Notes: generated from the letters alone by a model not told the origin. 64,000 nt of DNA from Ariolimax columbianus (GCA_036924085.1 JAVGWX010000013.1:40889893-40953892); one strand, 5' to 3'; shown: positions 1 to 12,535, counted from the stretch's first letter. Translations and numbers: made by a program.

Positions 1-345
1 GTTACAGAAAGATCCTCAGAATACCCTGGACAGAGTAAAGAACAAATGTAGACATTCGGCAAGAGTTGAGCATAGAGGAGAACTGGTTTATCAATTCCAT
101 TTTGGCTAGAAAATGCAAATAATTTGGTCACATCAAGAGACACAACGGTCTTGAGAGAACGGTGATGGAAGGTATGGTGCCAGGCAAAAGAGGAAGGGGT
201 AGACCAAGAAGACGATGGCACCAAGATATCCAGGAATGCCTGAGTATGACAGTGGCGGAGGCTGGTGTTTTGGCAAGAGAACGAGTTTCTTTCAGACAGA
301 CTGTGGTGGGAGCGACGTTCTACAAAGGACATGCTACATGATGAT
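1..345 (+). mobile_element. LINE 3' end, family with GRGRPRR C-terminus (copy 1)
   Basis: The translation includes a CRHSARVEHRGEL-like stretch, then [20 protein letters not shown], and ends near a TGATGATGAT tail. This is the C-terminal tail of a non-LTR reverse transcriptase protein plus 3' UTR. Three more copies are at 32925-33395, 48130-48560 and 60405-60800. The element continues off the left edge. Confidence 0.7.
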
Positions 346-1978
346 GATATATATATTTATATATGCCTGTTTGTTTCTGTGTGATTCTGTCAGTGCGTGT
401 GTATGTTACGTGTCTCTGTATGTGTATGTCTCTCCTCGCGTCTGCCACTCTGTGTGTGTATGTCGGTGTGGATGTCTTTCTATGTGTGAGTATGCATGTC
501 TCTCTGTGTATGTCTATGAGTGTCTATCTCTGAATGTGTGTGTGTCTGTCGGCGTGTCATCTGTGTGTCGGTCTGTGTGTGTATATCTATGTGGAGCTGT
601 ATGGATATGTGCGTCTGTCTGTATCTTGTTTGTATATGTCTGGCTCTGTGTGTCTTGTCTTTATGTGTGCATGCCTGTCTATGTGTGTGCGTGTGTCTGT
701 TTGTCTGTGTGTGTATGTATGTGTGAGTGTTTATATCTGTCTGTATATGCCAGTGTGTATGTATGTTTCTGTATGTGAGTGCCTGTCTTTCTGTGTGTAT
801 GTATGTCTCTGTCTGTCTCTCTGTCTGTGTGTTTATATGTCGTGTATGTCTTTCTGTGTGTGTGAAATTGTATGTATCTGTGTGTCGGTCTATGTGTGTG
901 TCTGTCGATCGTTATGTGTGTAAATATGTGTGACTATGTTTGTATGTGAGTGTATGTATACTTGTCTTCTCTGCGTGTCTTGTCTGTGTGTCTTGTCTGT
1001 GTGTATTGCATGTCTGAGTTCTGACTATCTGTGTCTTGTCTGTCTGGTTTTGTGTATGTTTGTGTCTGCCTGTTGTGTCTGTCTGTGTGTGTGTGTGTGT
1101 CTTGTGCGTGTGTCTAATCTGTATGTCTTGTCTGGGTCTTATATGTGTGTATTTTCTGTGTGTCGTATCGATTTTCTGTATGTGTGTTTCTTTTTTATGT
1201 GTCTTACATTTGTCATATACGTATGTCTATCTGTGTTCCTGTCTGTGTTATGTATGTGTGAGTGTTTATTTCTGTGTGGATGTGCCAGTGGGTATGTATG
1301 TGTGAATGTTTCTCTGTATGTGTATATCTGTGAGTGCCTGTCTATTTGTGTGTATGTATGTCTGTGTCTATCTGTGATTCTATGTCTTTCTGTGTGTGTA
1401 TATCTGTTTATGTGTATATCGATATGTAAATATGTGTGGTTGTGTATGTATGTTTATCTTGCCTGTGTGTCTTGTTTGTCTGTCTTGTTTCCGTTTCTTA
1501 TCTGCGTGTCTTGTCTGCGTGTCGTGTCTGTGTGTGTCTCGTGTCTGGTCTGGGTGTCTGGTCTGTGTGTATTGTATGTCTGTACTTGTCTTATCTGTCT
1601 GGTTCAGTGTATGTTTGTGTGTGTGTGTATCTTGTATGTGTGTCTAATCCGTATGTAAGACTTTTCTTTATGCAGTGTATGTGTGTCATGTTTGTGTGTC
1701 TCTACTGCATGTCTTGTCTGTGTGTCTTGTTTTCGGTTTTCTGTGTGTGTGTATCTTTTCTGTGTGTTTTACATGTGTCATGTAGGTATCTCTATCTGTA
1801 TCTGTTCATGCCTATCTGTATGTTTGTTATTGTCTGTATCTGCATGTCTGTCTATTTGTTTCTCTATGCATGCCTGTGTATATATATATGTCTGTATATG
1901 TATGTCCCGGCTGTCTGTGTCTGTCTATGTATATGTTTGCCTTTCTGTGCCAGTGTCTATGTCTATGTCACATTGAGA
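346..1978. repeat. TG/TCTG-rich low-complexity tract
   Basis: About 1.6 kb of degenerate TGTGTGTCTGTCTGTATGTG-type sequence. It yields several Cys/Val/Tyr-rich open frames that are compositional artefacts. It begins at the tail of the LINE fragment, so it may have grown from that element's 3' microsatellite. Confidence 0.9.
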
Positions 1979-2465
1979 TAACGGTCTAACATATGTGGTA
2001 AGGATACGGCTTTGAAACGCCTTAAAATCATTTAGTTGTGCAGTACTGTAAAATCGTATGTACGGATCAAACTGTTATGAAAATGTGCAATATAATGCAA
2101 CAAATACGTCGCTGAGCTCAAACAAAACTTCCTTTGGATTTATAGAACATAAAAATCTGAGTTTATAGAAAATTGAAGACTGCAAACAATCAATGCTATA
2201 CATCAAGTTGAATATTGATGAAGAGTATAGGGTGGAATTTTGGGACGGACTATAGCAGTTTGTATACATACACAGTTATTTGTACTGGATTCTTGAGTTG
2301 AATTTGCCGGTCTGGTGAATAGTTTTCCCTATGTCAAGGCTAGGGTTCAAATACGGCCTTACTGTGGGTTTGTGTCTTGAAGTCAACGTGTGTTTTTATT
2401 CAGTGTGAGCAAATCTGCTACCGTTACATTGACATATAGAATACATATACCAACTTCTAGCAGCT
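1979..2465. other. No recognisable gene
   Basis: AT-rich sequence. The short minus-strand open frame here resembles no family I know. Confidence 0.5.
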
Positions 2466-2479
2466 CACCAAGTTTGGAG

Positions 2480-2928
2480 GTTGTAGCTTTTATAGCAGTA
2501 AGGCCGAGACTTGATTGATTCACAGAGAGGCTCTGTGTGTGGTAGCAGCAAGGCCGAGACTTGATTGATTCCCTGAGAGCTCTGTGTGTGGTAGCAGTAA
2601 GGCCGAGACTTGATTGATTCACAGAGAGGCTCTGTGTGTGGTAGCAGTAAGGCCGAGACTTGATTGATTCACAGAGAGGCTCTGTGTGTGGTAGCAGTAA
2701 GGCCGAGACTTGATTGATTCACAGAGAGGCTCTGTGTGTGGTAGCAGTAAGGCCGAGACTTTATTGATTCACAGAGAGGCTCTGTGTGTGGTAGCAGTAA
2801 GGCCGAGACTTGATTGATTCACAGAGAGGCTCTGTGTGTGGTAGCAGTAAGGCCGAGACTTTATTGATTCACAGAGAGGCTCTGTGTGTGGTAGCTGTAA
2901 GGCCGAGACTTGATTGTATCATAGAGGT
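2480..2928. repeat. 50-bp minisatellite, about 9 copies
   Basis: The unit contains AGTAAGGCCGAGACTTGATT and ends in a CTCTGTGTGTG stretch. The period is exactly 50 bp in 2591-2890, and the edge copies are diverged. Variation is mostly TTGATT versus TTTATT. Confidence 0.93.
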
Positions 2929-3104
2929 CTGCGTGTATTAGATGTATTATATGATTTAATTTTTTTATGGCTGTTTGCTGTGGACGAATTGTGATTTTTA
3001 GAGCAAATGTGTACTTATTGTGCAATATTGTGTCTTATAAGTACTAGTCTACTAAAACGACAATAGCAGGCAAACAAATTAAACTAAAACATTGAAACTG
3101 TTGA

Positions 3105-3290
3105 CAGTAGTTCACATAATTCAAGCTAGAACCTTCAAACTTTTCACAGTAGTTCACATAATAGCTAGAACCTTCAAACTTTCATAGTAGTTCAAATAAA
3201 TCAAGCTAGAACCTTCAAACTTTCACAGTAATCCACAGAAATCAAGCTACAACCTCCAAACTTTTATAGTAGTCCACAGAAATAAAGACA
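3105..3290. repeat. About 45-bp degenerate tandem repeat, 4 copies
   Basis: Units contain TCAAGCTAGAACCTTCAAAC and CACAGTAGTTCACA. Copy lengths vary. The rest of 2930-3480 shows nothing recognisable. Confidence 0.8.
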
Positions 3291-3839
3291 CTTTCTTGGG
3301 ACACCATAAATTCCGACCACTCCCAGTACACGCAAGACTAAGCGTGACCGTACAGATGTAGCTGATTGGGGCAATTCGTTATACACGAAAATCTGCAACA
3401 TTGAAAAATGAGACTGTGAGCTCTGACCGACTGATGACCTCGAGTCATGGTCTGGCGAGTCAAAAAGTAAATAGCAGAGTTAAGTATGTCAATGATCAGC
3501 TGTGATAAGTTTGCTGGCTTTTACCGCAACCATTTTCTCACCTTTTACAACAATACTTTGATGGTCACATTGGCCATTTTCTATTATCCCCCTGTGTACG
3601 GTGGTACAAGGATCGTCCTTCAAATATTGGAAGATGCTGGACATTGTAGATCTGATCTTGTCCAAGTATTTCTAGACGTTGACCACATTATCACCTTCCA
3701 TATCATCAATATGATTATGCAGTGAATCCATGGACACTGAACACACCTGGCAATGATACGCGGATAGACAGCAAAGAAGGGATCAAGAAAGGAACAGTCA
3801 CACGCAGCAACAGCTCTGCAAACAGCTCATACGATCAGC

Positions 3840-4200
3840 AAACAAAGAAATGGGTCTGAACAGAAGGGCCATGGAATATAAGGGAAGGGAGGTGTACAGA
3901 CATATGATAAGCCCCAATCCAAATGACTGTATCAATCAACTCACAAGGAAGGACCAGAGCACCTTTTTCTGGCTGAGAGCCGGACACATCCTATGTAACA
4001 AGTACCTGAACAGAATCCAACCACAACACACCAGAGTGCCAGCTGTGTACACACTCATACGAAACACTTGATTATCATCTCTTTGAGTGCTCCGCAATCT
4101 CTGTTACGAGGCCAGATAAATGGAACACTTTGTATGGCACTAAACAACAACTAACAATCACGTGTAGATACCATTACATAGCATTTGCCGAAATGTGAAA
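3840..4200 (+). mobile_element. Decayed LINE ORF2 C-terminal fragment
   Basis: LTRKDQSTFFWLRAGHILCN and KYLNRIQP match the C-terminal R-x-LRTGH-x-LN-x-YL-x-RI region that follows the reverse transcriptase in many LINEs. It matches the fragment at 21880-22205 ([16 protein letters not shown]). Stops follow soon after. Confidence 0.55.
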
Positions 4201-4547
4201 GCTCCAATTCTTCTGGATCGGTAACAATGTATGGTCAGACAAAACAGGCTGATCGGACATGTTAGTCAAGGTCAGGTAAATCAATAGTAAACCAACAACA
4301 ACTGATTAGAAACAGGCTTACTTTCAAATGAGTCAGCCGATGCTTCACATTGGATCCACAAATATAGGATTGCATGTATACATTTAGATTCGCATTATTC
4401 TTGTATAGGTCTAGTGATATTGCGAGTTTAATATTTGAGTCACTTTCTCGCTTTGTGTATTCACTAGCAAAACAACTTTGATTCTCTGTATAAGCAACAT
4501 CTGACCTCTAATTTACTGTGTGATCGGTGTACTACAGTAAACATACC

Positions 4548-4898
4548 TAGTGGTCAGCCGGGGTCTTTGTGAATAACAAGGACAAGAATAGCACCACAGA
4601 GAGCATGTAATGAGAAGTGACTGTGAGACATGGCATAACACCGGCATGGGTAGGTGGTTTGTTAAAAGCAGCATAGATGAGGCCTAACAGGTTGCGGGTC
4701 TACTTTGCTCTAGTGTTTGAGTCTATTATCAGTTAACCACCCATCGCGACACTTGTCCCAACGTAGCGGAGTAATAAGCTGCTCGAGCCTAGCCCGCTAA
4801 GCAGGAAATCCTTCTCCTGGCTACAGCTAGCTCATATGAGTTGGGACCTGCACAGGTGCATCTGCCCCTGTAGAAGTACATGTCGACTAAAACTAAGA
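4548..4898 (-). repeat. Interspersed repeat family R1 (copy)
   Basis: About 350 bp, shared with 15597-15960, 29990-30275 and 44885-45255, and partly with 16095-16165 and 49905-49995. It includes GTAGAAGTACA, CCGCTAAGCAGGAAATCC and AACGTAGCGGAGTAATAAG. It has no coding capacity and I see no clear tRNA boxes, so its class is unknown. Confidence 0.8.
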
Positions 4899-5169
4899 CT
4901 ACAGTCAACACAACAATCTTATAGAAATATGTCTTGTTTCAGGCTGTGCACTTTTTACAACAAGACGAAATACAAGACCTTACCACATAGGAGTCTTCTG
5001 CGAGGTCGCCCGCGGAATAACTGACTGAAACATTTCTCCTCTGCTCCATCTTTCCTCCACGCTGCCTGGAACTCATCAACCGTTGTCGTGGACGATCAAC
5101 GCGAAAGATACTGGTTTGGTGTTGGGATTACTTGACTTGACTTGAAGCACAAGCCAACAACTCTAGCTG

Positions 5170-5340
5170 GTCATATTTCTTCTCGGCACAGCCCCCATGA
5201 CAGCAGAACACATTTTCCCGCCTTGCCCATCATATACCGACAAAAGAAGTACCATTTGGCAACACCCAGTGTCCTTCCACGAGAAGCTGTACGAACGTGC
5301 ACGGAGACTCAAGTCGACTGCTGCCTTCGTTAAAGTCATT
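5170..5340 (+). mobile_element. RNase H-type LINE 3' end, diverged subfamily
   Basis: AEHIFPPCPSYTDKRSTIWQ, then EKLYERARRLKSTAAFVKVI, is the diverged counterpart of the [13 protein letters not shown]…KLYG…TAAFFEKI C-terminus of the LINE at 35998-38859. A stop follows at the homologous place. Confidence 0.7.
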
Positions 5341-5567
5341 GAACTCGAGATCTGAAGACGAACGAGGAAGATCTATCTTTTTGTTTTTGTCGCTCGAGCT
5401 GGAACAGTACCAGCACAGTCGACCTGCATCAAGAAGCCTGCGGCAAACAACGTGTCATGCTCTTGCAGTTGCAGTTTCTGTAACAATGAGCTTACATGTT
5501 GAGGTTGCAGGTCTCAAGCACAACTCTCTTTAGCTACACCGTTCAATGCATTCGTGAAGTTCAACCA

Positions 5568-5899
5568 GGTCAGGTCAGATCATCTCGTAACGAGTGAGGC
5601 CGTTGGGGCCCACATGAAGACATCCTCACAATCCCACGCCACCCTTCTCTGTCAGCGGCCGCTGCCTGTGGCTCTTCTGGTCAGAGATTGGTCCATTCTT
5701 TTATGTTGTCCTCCCGTCTCTTTTTGGGCCGGCCTCTTCGTCGTCTGCCTTGCACCTTTCCGTGGAGGATCGTATTTGCAAGACCATTTGATCTCGATAT
5801 GTGACCGTACCTAGCGAGTTTCCATCTTTTGACAGCTGCCAAGAGCTTTTCAAAAAGCTCTATTGCTGTTGTAATTATATCTCGTATTACCTCATTTGT
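5568..5899 (-). mobile_element. LINE 3' fragment with 9-bp target-site duplication
   Basis: The minus strand encodes [38 protein letters not shown] and GRRRRGRPKK. GTTCAACCA flanks it at 5559-5567 and 5900-5908. Related copies are at 30940-31362 and 45965-46470. Confidence 0.8.
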
Positions 5900-6204
5900 G
5901 TTCAACCAACTAAATCAAAATCGCACCTCTCCCCTTGTTGAAGCAGAGGTCCATCACTGTATTTGGCTTACCATGACGAGCTTTTCGGAAAGACTTTTTC
6001 TAGTAATTTCAGGACGGTAGCAATAAGTTTTACATTGTGTGATTGCCACATCCATGCACAAGCCTTAGTGGTCTGTTACAACATGTAATAAATGAAATAA
6101 TTTGTCCTATTGTCTTCACCACTCAGGAGAATTAAATACATTGCCTGCCGAAACATTTATTGCCATTGACTAACTGTGGCAGCAACGGTTATATTCTGTC
6201 ATTC

Positions 6205-6258
6205 CCAGTGGGGGGGGGGGGGGCGCCGGGATCCACTGAGGGAGGGGGGGGGGCGGTT
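6205..6258. repeat. Poly-G tracts
   Basis: Two runs of 10 to 14 G separated by a short GC-rich spacer. They could form a G-quadruplex on the plus strand and are prone to assembly error. Confidence 0.7.
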
Positions 6259-6314
6259 GTGCTATCTTATTGATAGACGTGAAAGAAGCAGCGACAACAA
6301 CAGTAATTATATCA

Positions 6315-6560
6315 ATTTGAATTGTATGACATCATCATCTGGTTGTCAGTCCTGAGACTGGTTGTAAGGATGTCTGAGTATGTCTCTCCATTTGACCATA
6401 TCCGCTGCAGTTCTCTTCATTTCAGCAAAAGTTCGTACTTTAAAGTCCCTACATTCCTGAGATATAAATGTAAATCTTTGTCGCCCTGGTCCTCTCTTCC
6501 CTTGAATCTTAACCTCTGGTATCTTCTCTAGAAGACTTTCATGTCTCATATTGTGACGCA
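6315..6560 (-). mobile_element. LINE 3' end fragment
   Basis: The minus strand reads MRHESLLEKIPEVKIQGKRG followed by PGRQR, a LINE C-terminal pattern, and continues to a CAGATGATGATG-type 3' end near 6330. Confidence 0.55.
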
Positions 6561-6892
6561 GCCAACTTAACTAACGTGTTTTGTATCATATATATTTTAC
6601 TTTGTGCTCCCACTTCAGTGAGCACATTGTCATTAGATCGTCTTTCTGTCCAACTCACTCTTTCCATGAAATTTGACACTTCTATTACAACTCCGCATAA
6701 CCTTGTCCATCATCATCTCAATGTAGAGACTCGGTGCAAGCAAGCAGCCATGTCGTGCCCCTTTTGTCTTATCGAAACTGGACCCTTGAGACCTTCTCAT
6801 ATTTAAATAATCGCCTCTTAATTTTCATACAGGTTCTGGATTAACTTAATGAGTGTTCTTTCTATGTATGAAGGTTATATCAAAGTGCTAGA

Positions 6893-7018
6893 GAGGCGGA
6901 GGCGCGCCTATTCCACCCTAGACCGTAGTCAATTTGAGCGATATTAAGACGCATAAACTAGTGCTTGCATGTGTGTGTGTATCTGTTTGGCTTGCATGTG
7001 TGTGTGTATCTGTTTGTA
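6893..7018 (+). repeat. Interspersed repeat family R4 (copy)
   Basis: It starts GGCGGAGGCGCGCC and includes CCGTAGTCAATTTGAGCGAT. Other copies are at 11450-11780 (+) and 12365-12535 (-). It is non-coding and unclassified. Confidence 0.8.
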
Positions 7019-7261
7019 CCTAACCTGGTGTTTCCGTCATGTTCCTCCCGTTGCTGCTAACCATTTGATGATCCTCTCGTTGTCCTTCGTAAGGTTTGTT
7101 TTTTGCCTGTCGGGTTTCCGAGGCAAAATTTGCACAATTGTTTATTTAGACCATTTTTGGAATGAGTAGATTTATTTTCCTTCATTGTTGATCTGGATCG
7201 AAACTTTTCTTTCTTTATTTGCTGATTTAAATATAATTTATATTTTTTATATTTTTTAATG

Positions 7262-7270
<9 letters not shown>

Positions 7271-7344
<74 letters not shown>
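7271..7344. repeat. (AT)n microsatellite
   Basis: About 37 uninterrupted AT dinucleotides. The flanking 7019-7600 is AT-rich and shows nothing else. Confidence 0.98.
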
Positions 7345-7346
<2 letters not shown>

Positions 7347-7605
7347 CCTTTAAATATCAAATCCTCATATCTTTACAAAACATTGTGAAGATGCAATGTA
7401 GTGAGGTGTACAACGAGGATGAATGAAATGGAGTGATTATGAAAGATAACAAAATATATGCTGAATGCATAATTAAGAGTACAATATTGAATAGATAAAT
7501 TAAATGATTTGGGTCTTCCTTCTGTTGTGAGGCCCATCTGTGTTGACTTCCTTCCGACTGGTTCTAGTGTTTCCGGTTTTCACCGCTCTCACATATTTTT
7601 CGTAC

Positions 7606-8098
7606 ATTGTCAGACGTCAACCTGTATTTTTTCGAAAAAAGCAGCTGTCATCCTGAGGCTGTCGACACTGCCATAGAGCTTGTCTTGTGTTGCCACTGGT
7701 GATGGCCACATGTGCCCTCTCTGATCCTCGTATGTCGGGCAGTTTTTCAGCAGATGTTCAGCGGTCCTTTTCCCGGTACCACACGATCATTCGTCAGTGC
7801 CACCTATCTTCAGTTTATTGAATAGGTGGTACCTCAGTCTGTTGTGGCCTGTGCGGAGTCTGAAGACCACGACCTGCTCTCTTCTGTTCAACTGGTAATA
7901 GGCATCGTTTTTTGTGTAGCCAGTATGTTATGTTTCCCATTTTATCATGTATCTGGCTCTAATAAGCCGTTTTGACTCTTCGTATGTCACACTAGTATCT
8001 GGTTGTGGTAGTCTTGCACATTCTTTTGCCAGCCTGTCTGCCCTCTCGTTGCCTTGGATGTTACAGTGGGATGGAACCCACTGTACCACTACTCTTTT
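7606..8098 (-). mobile_element. RNase H LINE family F1, 5'-truncated 3' fragment
   Basis: The minus strand matches the RNase H tail of the 35998-38859 element: [20 protein letters not shown] text, [16 protein letters not shown], and TAAFFEKI. It has stops and frameshifts. It abuts the truncated reverse transcriptase of the Tx1-like LINE at 8098. No (GAA)n tail remains. Confidence 0.8.
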
Positions 8099-9998
8099 TT
8101 ATCCACTTTCTAAAATGGTCTCCTATGCTGCAACTCTCGAGGACTTTATGAAGGTACTGATGGGATACCCTATCGAAAGCTTTTTCTTGATCTAGGGAAA
8201 AGATTGATGATTTCGTGTTTTTCTCGTGTAAGGTTGATAATGTCTCTGATAAAATGTGTATTTTGGTGTATATTTCTGCCTTGTACACTGTTGGTCCTCG
8301 TGTGTGAGGTTGATAATGTCTCTGATAAAATGTGTATGTTGGTGTATATTTCTGCCTTGTACACTGTTGGTCCTCGTGTATGAGTGATGGCATAAATGGT
8401 ATGAGTTTTTTTGTTAGAGTTTTAGTTAAGATTTTGTAGTCTACGTTTAGAAGTGATATGGGTCTGTGATTTTTTTGGCTGGGAGGAAGCTCGTTCCTTT
8501 TAAAAGTTTCTTGATATACTTTGAGTAGGAGTGGTCCTAAAATGGGGAAGAAGTGTTAGTAGAATTATGATGTGAGCCCATCGGGTCCTGGTGAATTGCC
8601 TTTTTGCATGTTGTTTACTGCATTTGTTATGTCTGTGAGTGTAGTGTCAGCGTCAAGGCCCAGTTTCTCCTCGCTGTTGAGTTTTCTTGCATATTTTGTG
8701 AAAACGTCTTGGATCTGTTTTCCTGTGTCTTCGCTTGTGTAAAGTTATTTGTAGTATGTCTCGAAAGCTGGCGCTATATCTGGTGTGTCTGTGTGCGTCT
8801 TGCCCTCTAATTCCACTATTACTCCTATCTGTCTGCTCCTCTGTACGTTATGTTCTATTGTTAGGTATTGTTTACTTGGTATTTCCTGTGTTATCGTGTT
8901 TAGTTTTGTTCTCATGAAAGCTCCTTGAAACCTGTAGTGTTGACATTCTACTAGTTCGTCTTGTAATGTGTATATACGTGGTGAGTATTTGTCTATTTGT
9001 TTCGTTAGATGGATGGCTTCTTCTATTATCTGTTCCTGTCTCATCTTATCTCTATGTATTTTGGTTGCAAGAATCCTTGTTCTCTCTTGAATTGTGTTTT
9101 TAAGTATTTCCCAACGTTGTATGTTTTCTGTTTGTGTGTCATCAACGTATGTTAAGATGAGGTGTGTAATGTGGTTAACGTAGCCTTTATTTTGTAGCAG
9201 TGTGTTGTTGAACTTCCAATGCGTGGAGCGTCTAAGTGGTGTGTCTGTTTCTGTTGTATTGATGGTAGCCATAACTGCCTTGTGGTCTGTAAAGTTTAGT
9301 GTTTCTGGCAGATGTTTGGCTTGTGTGGTGTATAGATCTGAGTGCACGTATATTCTGTCTAGACGTGCAGCGCTAGGGTGTCCACTATTTTTGTGTGTGG
9401 TTTCTGTCCCATGTGGGTATTTGTGTCTGTATGTGTCAACTATACTGTGCGTGCTTATTATGTCTTGTAATATTTCCAATTGGTTTGTATCCGTTTATCT
9501 GAGTTTCCGTAACTGCGCTCCGACGTTGTTGCCAAAAACGTCTTTGTCTGACAGAACACAATTGAAGTCTTCACCCAGGATGATACTATTTCCCTGGTAT
9601 GAACGTGTCAGTAGGTCGTCTAAAGTTTCGTAGAAAAGTGGTTGGTCTCCGTAAGTGCTTGGTGCATGGATATTTACTATTGTATGTGTGTGTGTGTTGT
9701 TGCTGACCTGGACTATCGCCATGTCCCCATTGCTGTCCCTGCTTGTATTTGTTATTTCCCACCTGTCCGATGTTTGTATAATGGCTACTCCTGAGCCTAG
9801 TCGCTGTGTACTGAGGCTGAAGCATGAATGTTGCATCCCTAGTTGTGTTGTAATGTGTGCTGCATGTTGATCTGTATGTATGTTAGTTTCCTGGACCATT
9901 AAAAAGTCTGGTTTGTATTTTTTTGCGAGGCATATGAGCTTATTCAACTTCTCGCGCATACCGCGGATGTTGATGATGAGTATTTTAATTTCTGCCAT
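8099..9998 (-). pseudogene. Tx1/L1-like LINE ORF2: endonuclease plus partial reverse transcriptase
   Basis: From ATG at 9998 the APE-type endonuclease is nearly complete: IINIRGM, MVQETNIH (catalytic Glu), NIHAPSTYGD, GEDFNCV, ARLDRIYV and FTDHKAV. One in-frame TAA follows RKLR near 9492. Downstream come GNSPGPDGL, NHRPISLLN, HEDQQCT and the catalytic motif SLDQEKAFDRVSHQYLHKVL, after which the RT is cut off at 8098. A roughly 72-bp tandem duplication (8222-8376) interrupts the HEDQ region. The element is dead. Confidence 0.85.
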
Positions 9999-10122
9999 TT
10001 ACAAATTATTTATTTGTTTATTTATTTAAATATTTTTTTAATGTTTTTATTTTTGTATGTGTGTGAAAGATCGCGCGCGTGTGCGTGTTTGATGTGTTTT
10101 GTTTTGGTGTGAAGTGGTGAGA

Positions 10123-11171
10123 TTAATTATCACCGGCGCTGTCCAGTGCAATCACCAATTTTGGTGGTGTGTCTAGGAGGGGGACCCTTTGTTCTAGTGG
10201 GGTCCCCCAAATGTTCGTGGTTGCTTCTTCGTCTGTCCTAAAATGGGCTGGCCGCTTGCTCTCACAAGTGTCCCTTGAGCTGTGGCGACGCTCCTTTCCT
10301 TTGTGTTGTTGTGTGGGTGATGGTGGGGCTGGGAAATCTTCTGGTCTGTGTGTATATTTGGGTTGTGGAGGGTTTCTCTCGGACTGGGGGCTGCTTTGCC
10401 CAGACCTGTGCCTTCTCCTCTTGTTGGTCACCGTGGTGAAGGCTTCCGGGTCTGTCGCTGGTGCTTTTGCTGCTTGTGTTGATGTGGTTTTTGATGTGAT
10501 TTTTGATGACTTCGACGCCTTTTTTTCTTGTGTTGATGCTGACGATGGTCGCTGCCAGGCTCTCTGTTTGGTGGGGCAGTTGTTTGGCCAGTGTGCCGTG
10601 CTGCCGCAGTGGGGGACATTCAGTTTGCCGTCCTGGTACTGTGACCATGATGGTGACGACTGTCCCACTTGTCAAGTGGATGTCCACATAGTGAAGTAGA
10701 GGTCTTCCTTTTTTAAAAAGAAGAAGGTGTTTGTCTGGGGAGGTGGTATTTTGTTGGAGTTCTGCTTCTGGATCTCCAGTGATGGCTGTTGCCAGCCTAT
10801 TTTTAAACTGTTCAGTTGCTGTCGGAGGCAGCCATTGCACCATGGCTTTATCCCTTAGCCTGTCTAGGTGATCTATCGTCACAGACAGTTTAGGGTCGGA
10901 TCATTCGAGATGCCTCTCGTGCAGCTTTGCGTAGTGTTTTGTGTGGGCTGCCGTGGTCAGGGTGACAAAATATTGTGTTGGGCTCGCCAGCCTATAAATG
11001 GCGGCTACGCCACCCTTCTCTACGCCGCATGGTCCCATCATGATGCTAGCAACTAGAGGGATTGTAGTTTGTGAGGCCTGGGCCCCGGATACCAACAATG
11101 TGCCAGGGGAGTGGAGAAAGCCTCCAAAGTCTGCATTCTCATCAGCTGCAACTTTCATGACAGCGTATGTG
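10123..11171 (-). pseudogene. LINE ORF1 with CCHC zinc knuckle, broken
   Basis: It lies about 125 bp upstream of ORF2 on the same strand, as in a bicistronic LINE. The N-terminal part MATYAVMKVAADENADFGGF runs to HLE, then a TGA replaces a probable Trp codon near 10899. Later, one extra C within CCCCCAC near 10613 shifts frame in the middle of the knuckle; across the two frames CPHCGSTAHWPNNC (C-x2-C-x4-H-x4-C) is visible. A Lys/Ser/Pro-rich tail follows. ORF1 proteins bind LINE RNA and chaperone integration. Confidence 0.8.
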
Positions 11172-11449
11172 GCCATTTCCGTTTGATAGAAATAAGTTGC
11201 AACAAAAAATACTTGTGGTAATAGATTGAACAGTAAAACACCAACTTGTGTTGTCACTTACTTGTTTCTGTTTTAAATATTAATCACACAAACACTTTCC
11301 TGTGAAATTTCTTGTGGTCGTGAGATATTGACTGTCGAAGCTTAGATCAACTTAGAAAAGATCCCTAAAAGTATGATCATAGCAAGTAACTAGAAAACCT
11401 TTCCTGATTTATTTTTTTTTGCTTAGATGTTTGCCTCACTAGTTTCTAC

Positions 11450-11780
11450 TGGCGGAGGCGCGCCATTTTCCACCCCAGACCGTAGTCAATTGGGCGATAT
11501 CAGGACGCATAAGCCAGTGCTTGGATGCATGTGTGCATCTGTATGTACCTATGCTAGGTTTGTGCGCCCTTTGAAGCTAGCCCAACCAAAGTGCAATGGA
11601 AGGGCTTTACCCCGAGGGCGCGTGTGAAAGTTGTGCAAGGGTGTGACTGTGGGATAGAGTCAAATGAAACAGAGTGAGGTAAGAGAAGAGAGAGAAGGGG
11701 AAGAGTGGCCCTCAGGGTGAGCCTCCTCATCGACCTTTCCTGACTTCGCTCAGGAATAGAAACTATTCCAGGCTCGTGGT
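11450..11780 (+). repeat. Interspersed repeat family R4 (longest copy)
   Basis: It shares GGCGGAGGCGCGCC, the GTAGTCAATTGGGCGATATC box and GCCAGTGCTTGGATGCATGT with the copies at 6893 and 12365. It continues through CCAACCAAAGTGCAATGGAA, which recurs inverted at 12380-12400. Confidence 0.8.
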
Positions 11781-12364
11781 ACCCTTGTAATTATGTTACA
11801 TAAGTTCACCCTGACGTGGTTTACATATATTTGCATATTATTTGCCAAATAATTCCCCCAAAATATGTAAAATAATGTTACAGCACTTCAATCTAGTGCT
11901 TGCTTCATAAACTGAATGACTTTATTTATAAACATTACAAGTCCACATTTGTTTTCAACAATATTTAATTTGAAGACTGGTTATCTCCCTTTGACTTTAA
12001 CAATAAGAGAAACAACTGCCTACAAAGAGAGACAACTTTCAAATACATCAAATTGCAATATTCAAATTTTTCAAAACTTACATTTGTATAACATGTCAAA
12101 TGTAAATAGTATGTCTCAACATATATTTTCATTAACATGACAAAATTAGCCTTTATGTTTTTATAAATATTCATTAATCTATTGCTGGTGTGATAGCAGC
12201 ATTTATTATCTTCCTTTTGTTGAAAGGATACATCAACATAGCCAATCTCGGACAGACTTACACACACACACACACAAGGATACAAGATCTCGACTCTCTC
12301 TTCCTCACCTCACATTCTATTTTATTTTACTTTGTCCAACAATCACACTCTTACACAAATTCAT
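11781..12364. other. No recognisable gene
   Basis: AT-rich sequence with a short (CA)n run near 12265. The open frames here look compositional. Confidence 0.5.
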
Positions 12365-12535
12365 ATGTGCCCTCAGGGTGAGGCCCTTCCATTGCACTTT
12401 GGTTGGGTTGAGATCACCCTAACTATCATGGCTACATATAGATGCACACACGTATCCAAGCACTGGTTAATTCGTCCTGATATCACCTAAAAGACTGAGG
12501 TCCGGAGTGGACAGAGGTGTGTCTCTGCTATTTGA
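12365..12535 (-). repeat. Interspersed repeat family R4 (inverted copy)
   Basis: Reverse complement of the 11450-11780 repeat: the CTTCCATTGCACTTTGGTTG stretch and a degraded GATATCACC…AGACTG box are recognisable. Confidence 0.7.

Noticed and set aside
215..1981. Several Cys/Val/Tyr-rich open frames
   Set aside because: They derive from TG/TCTG low-complexity DNA, overlap in all frames and show no domain.
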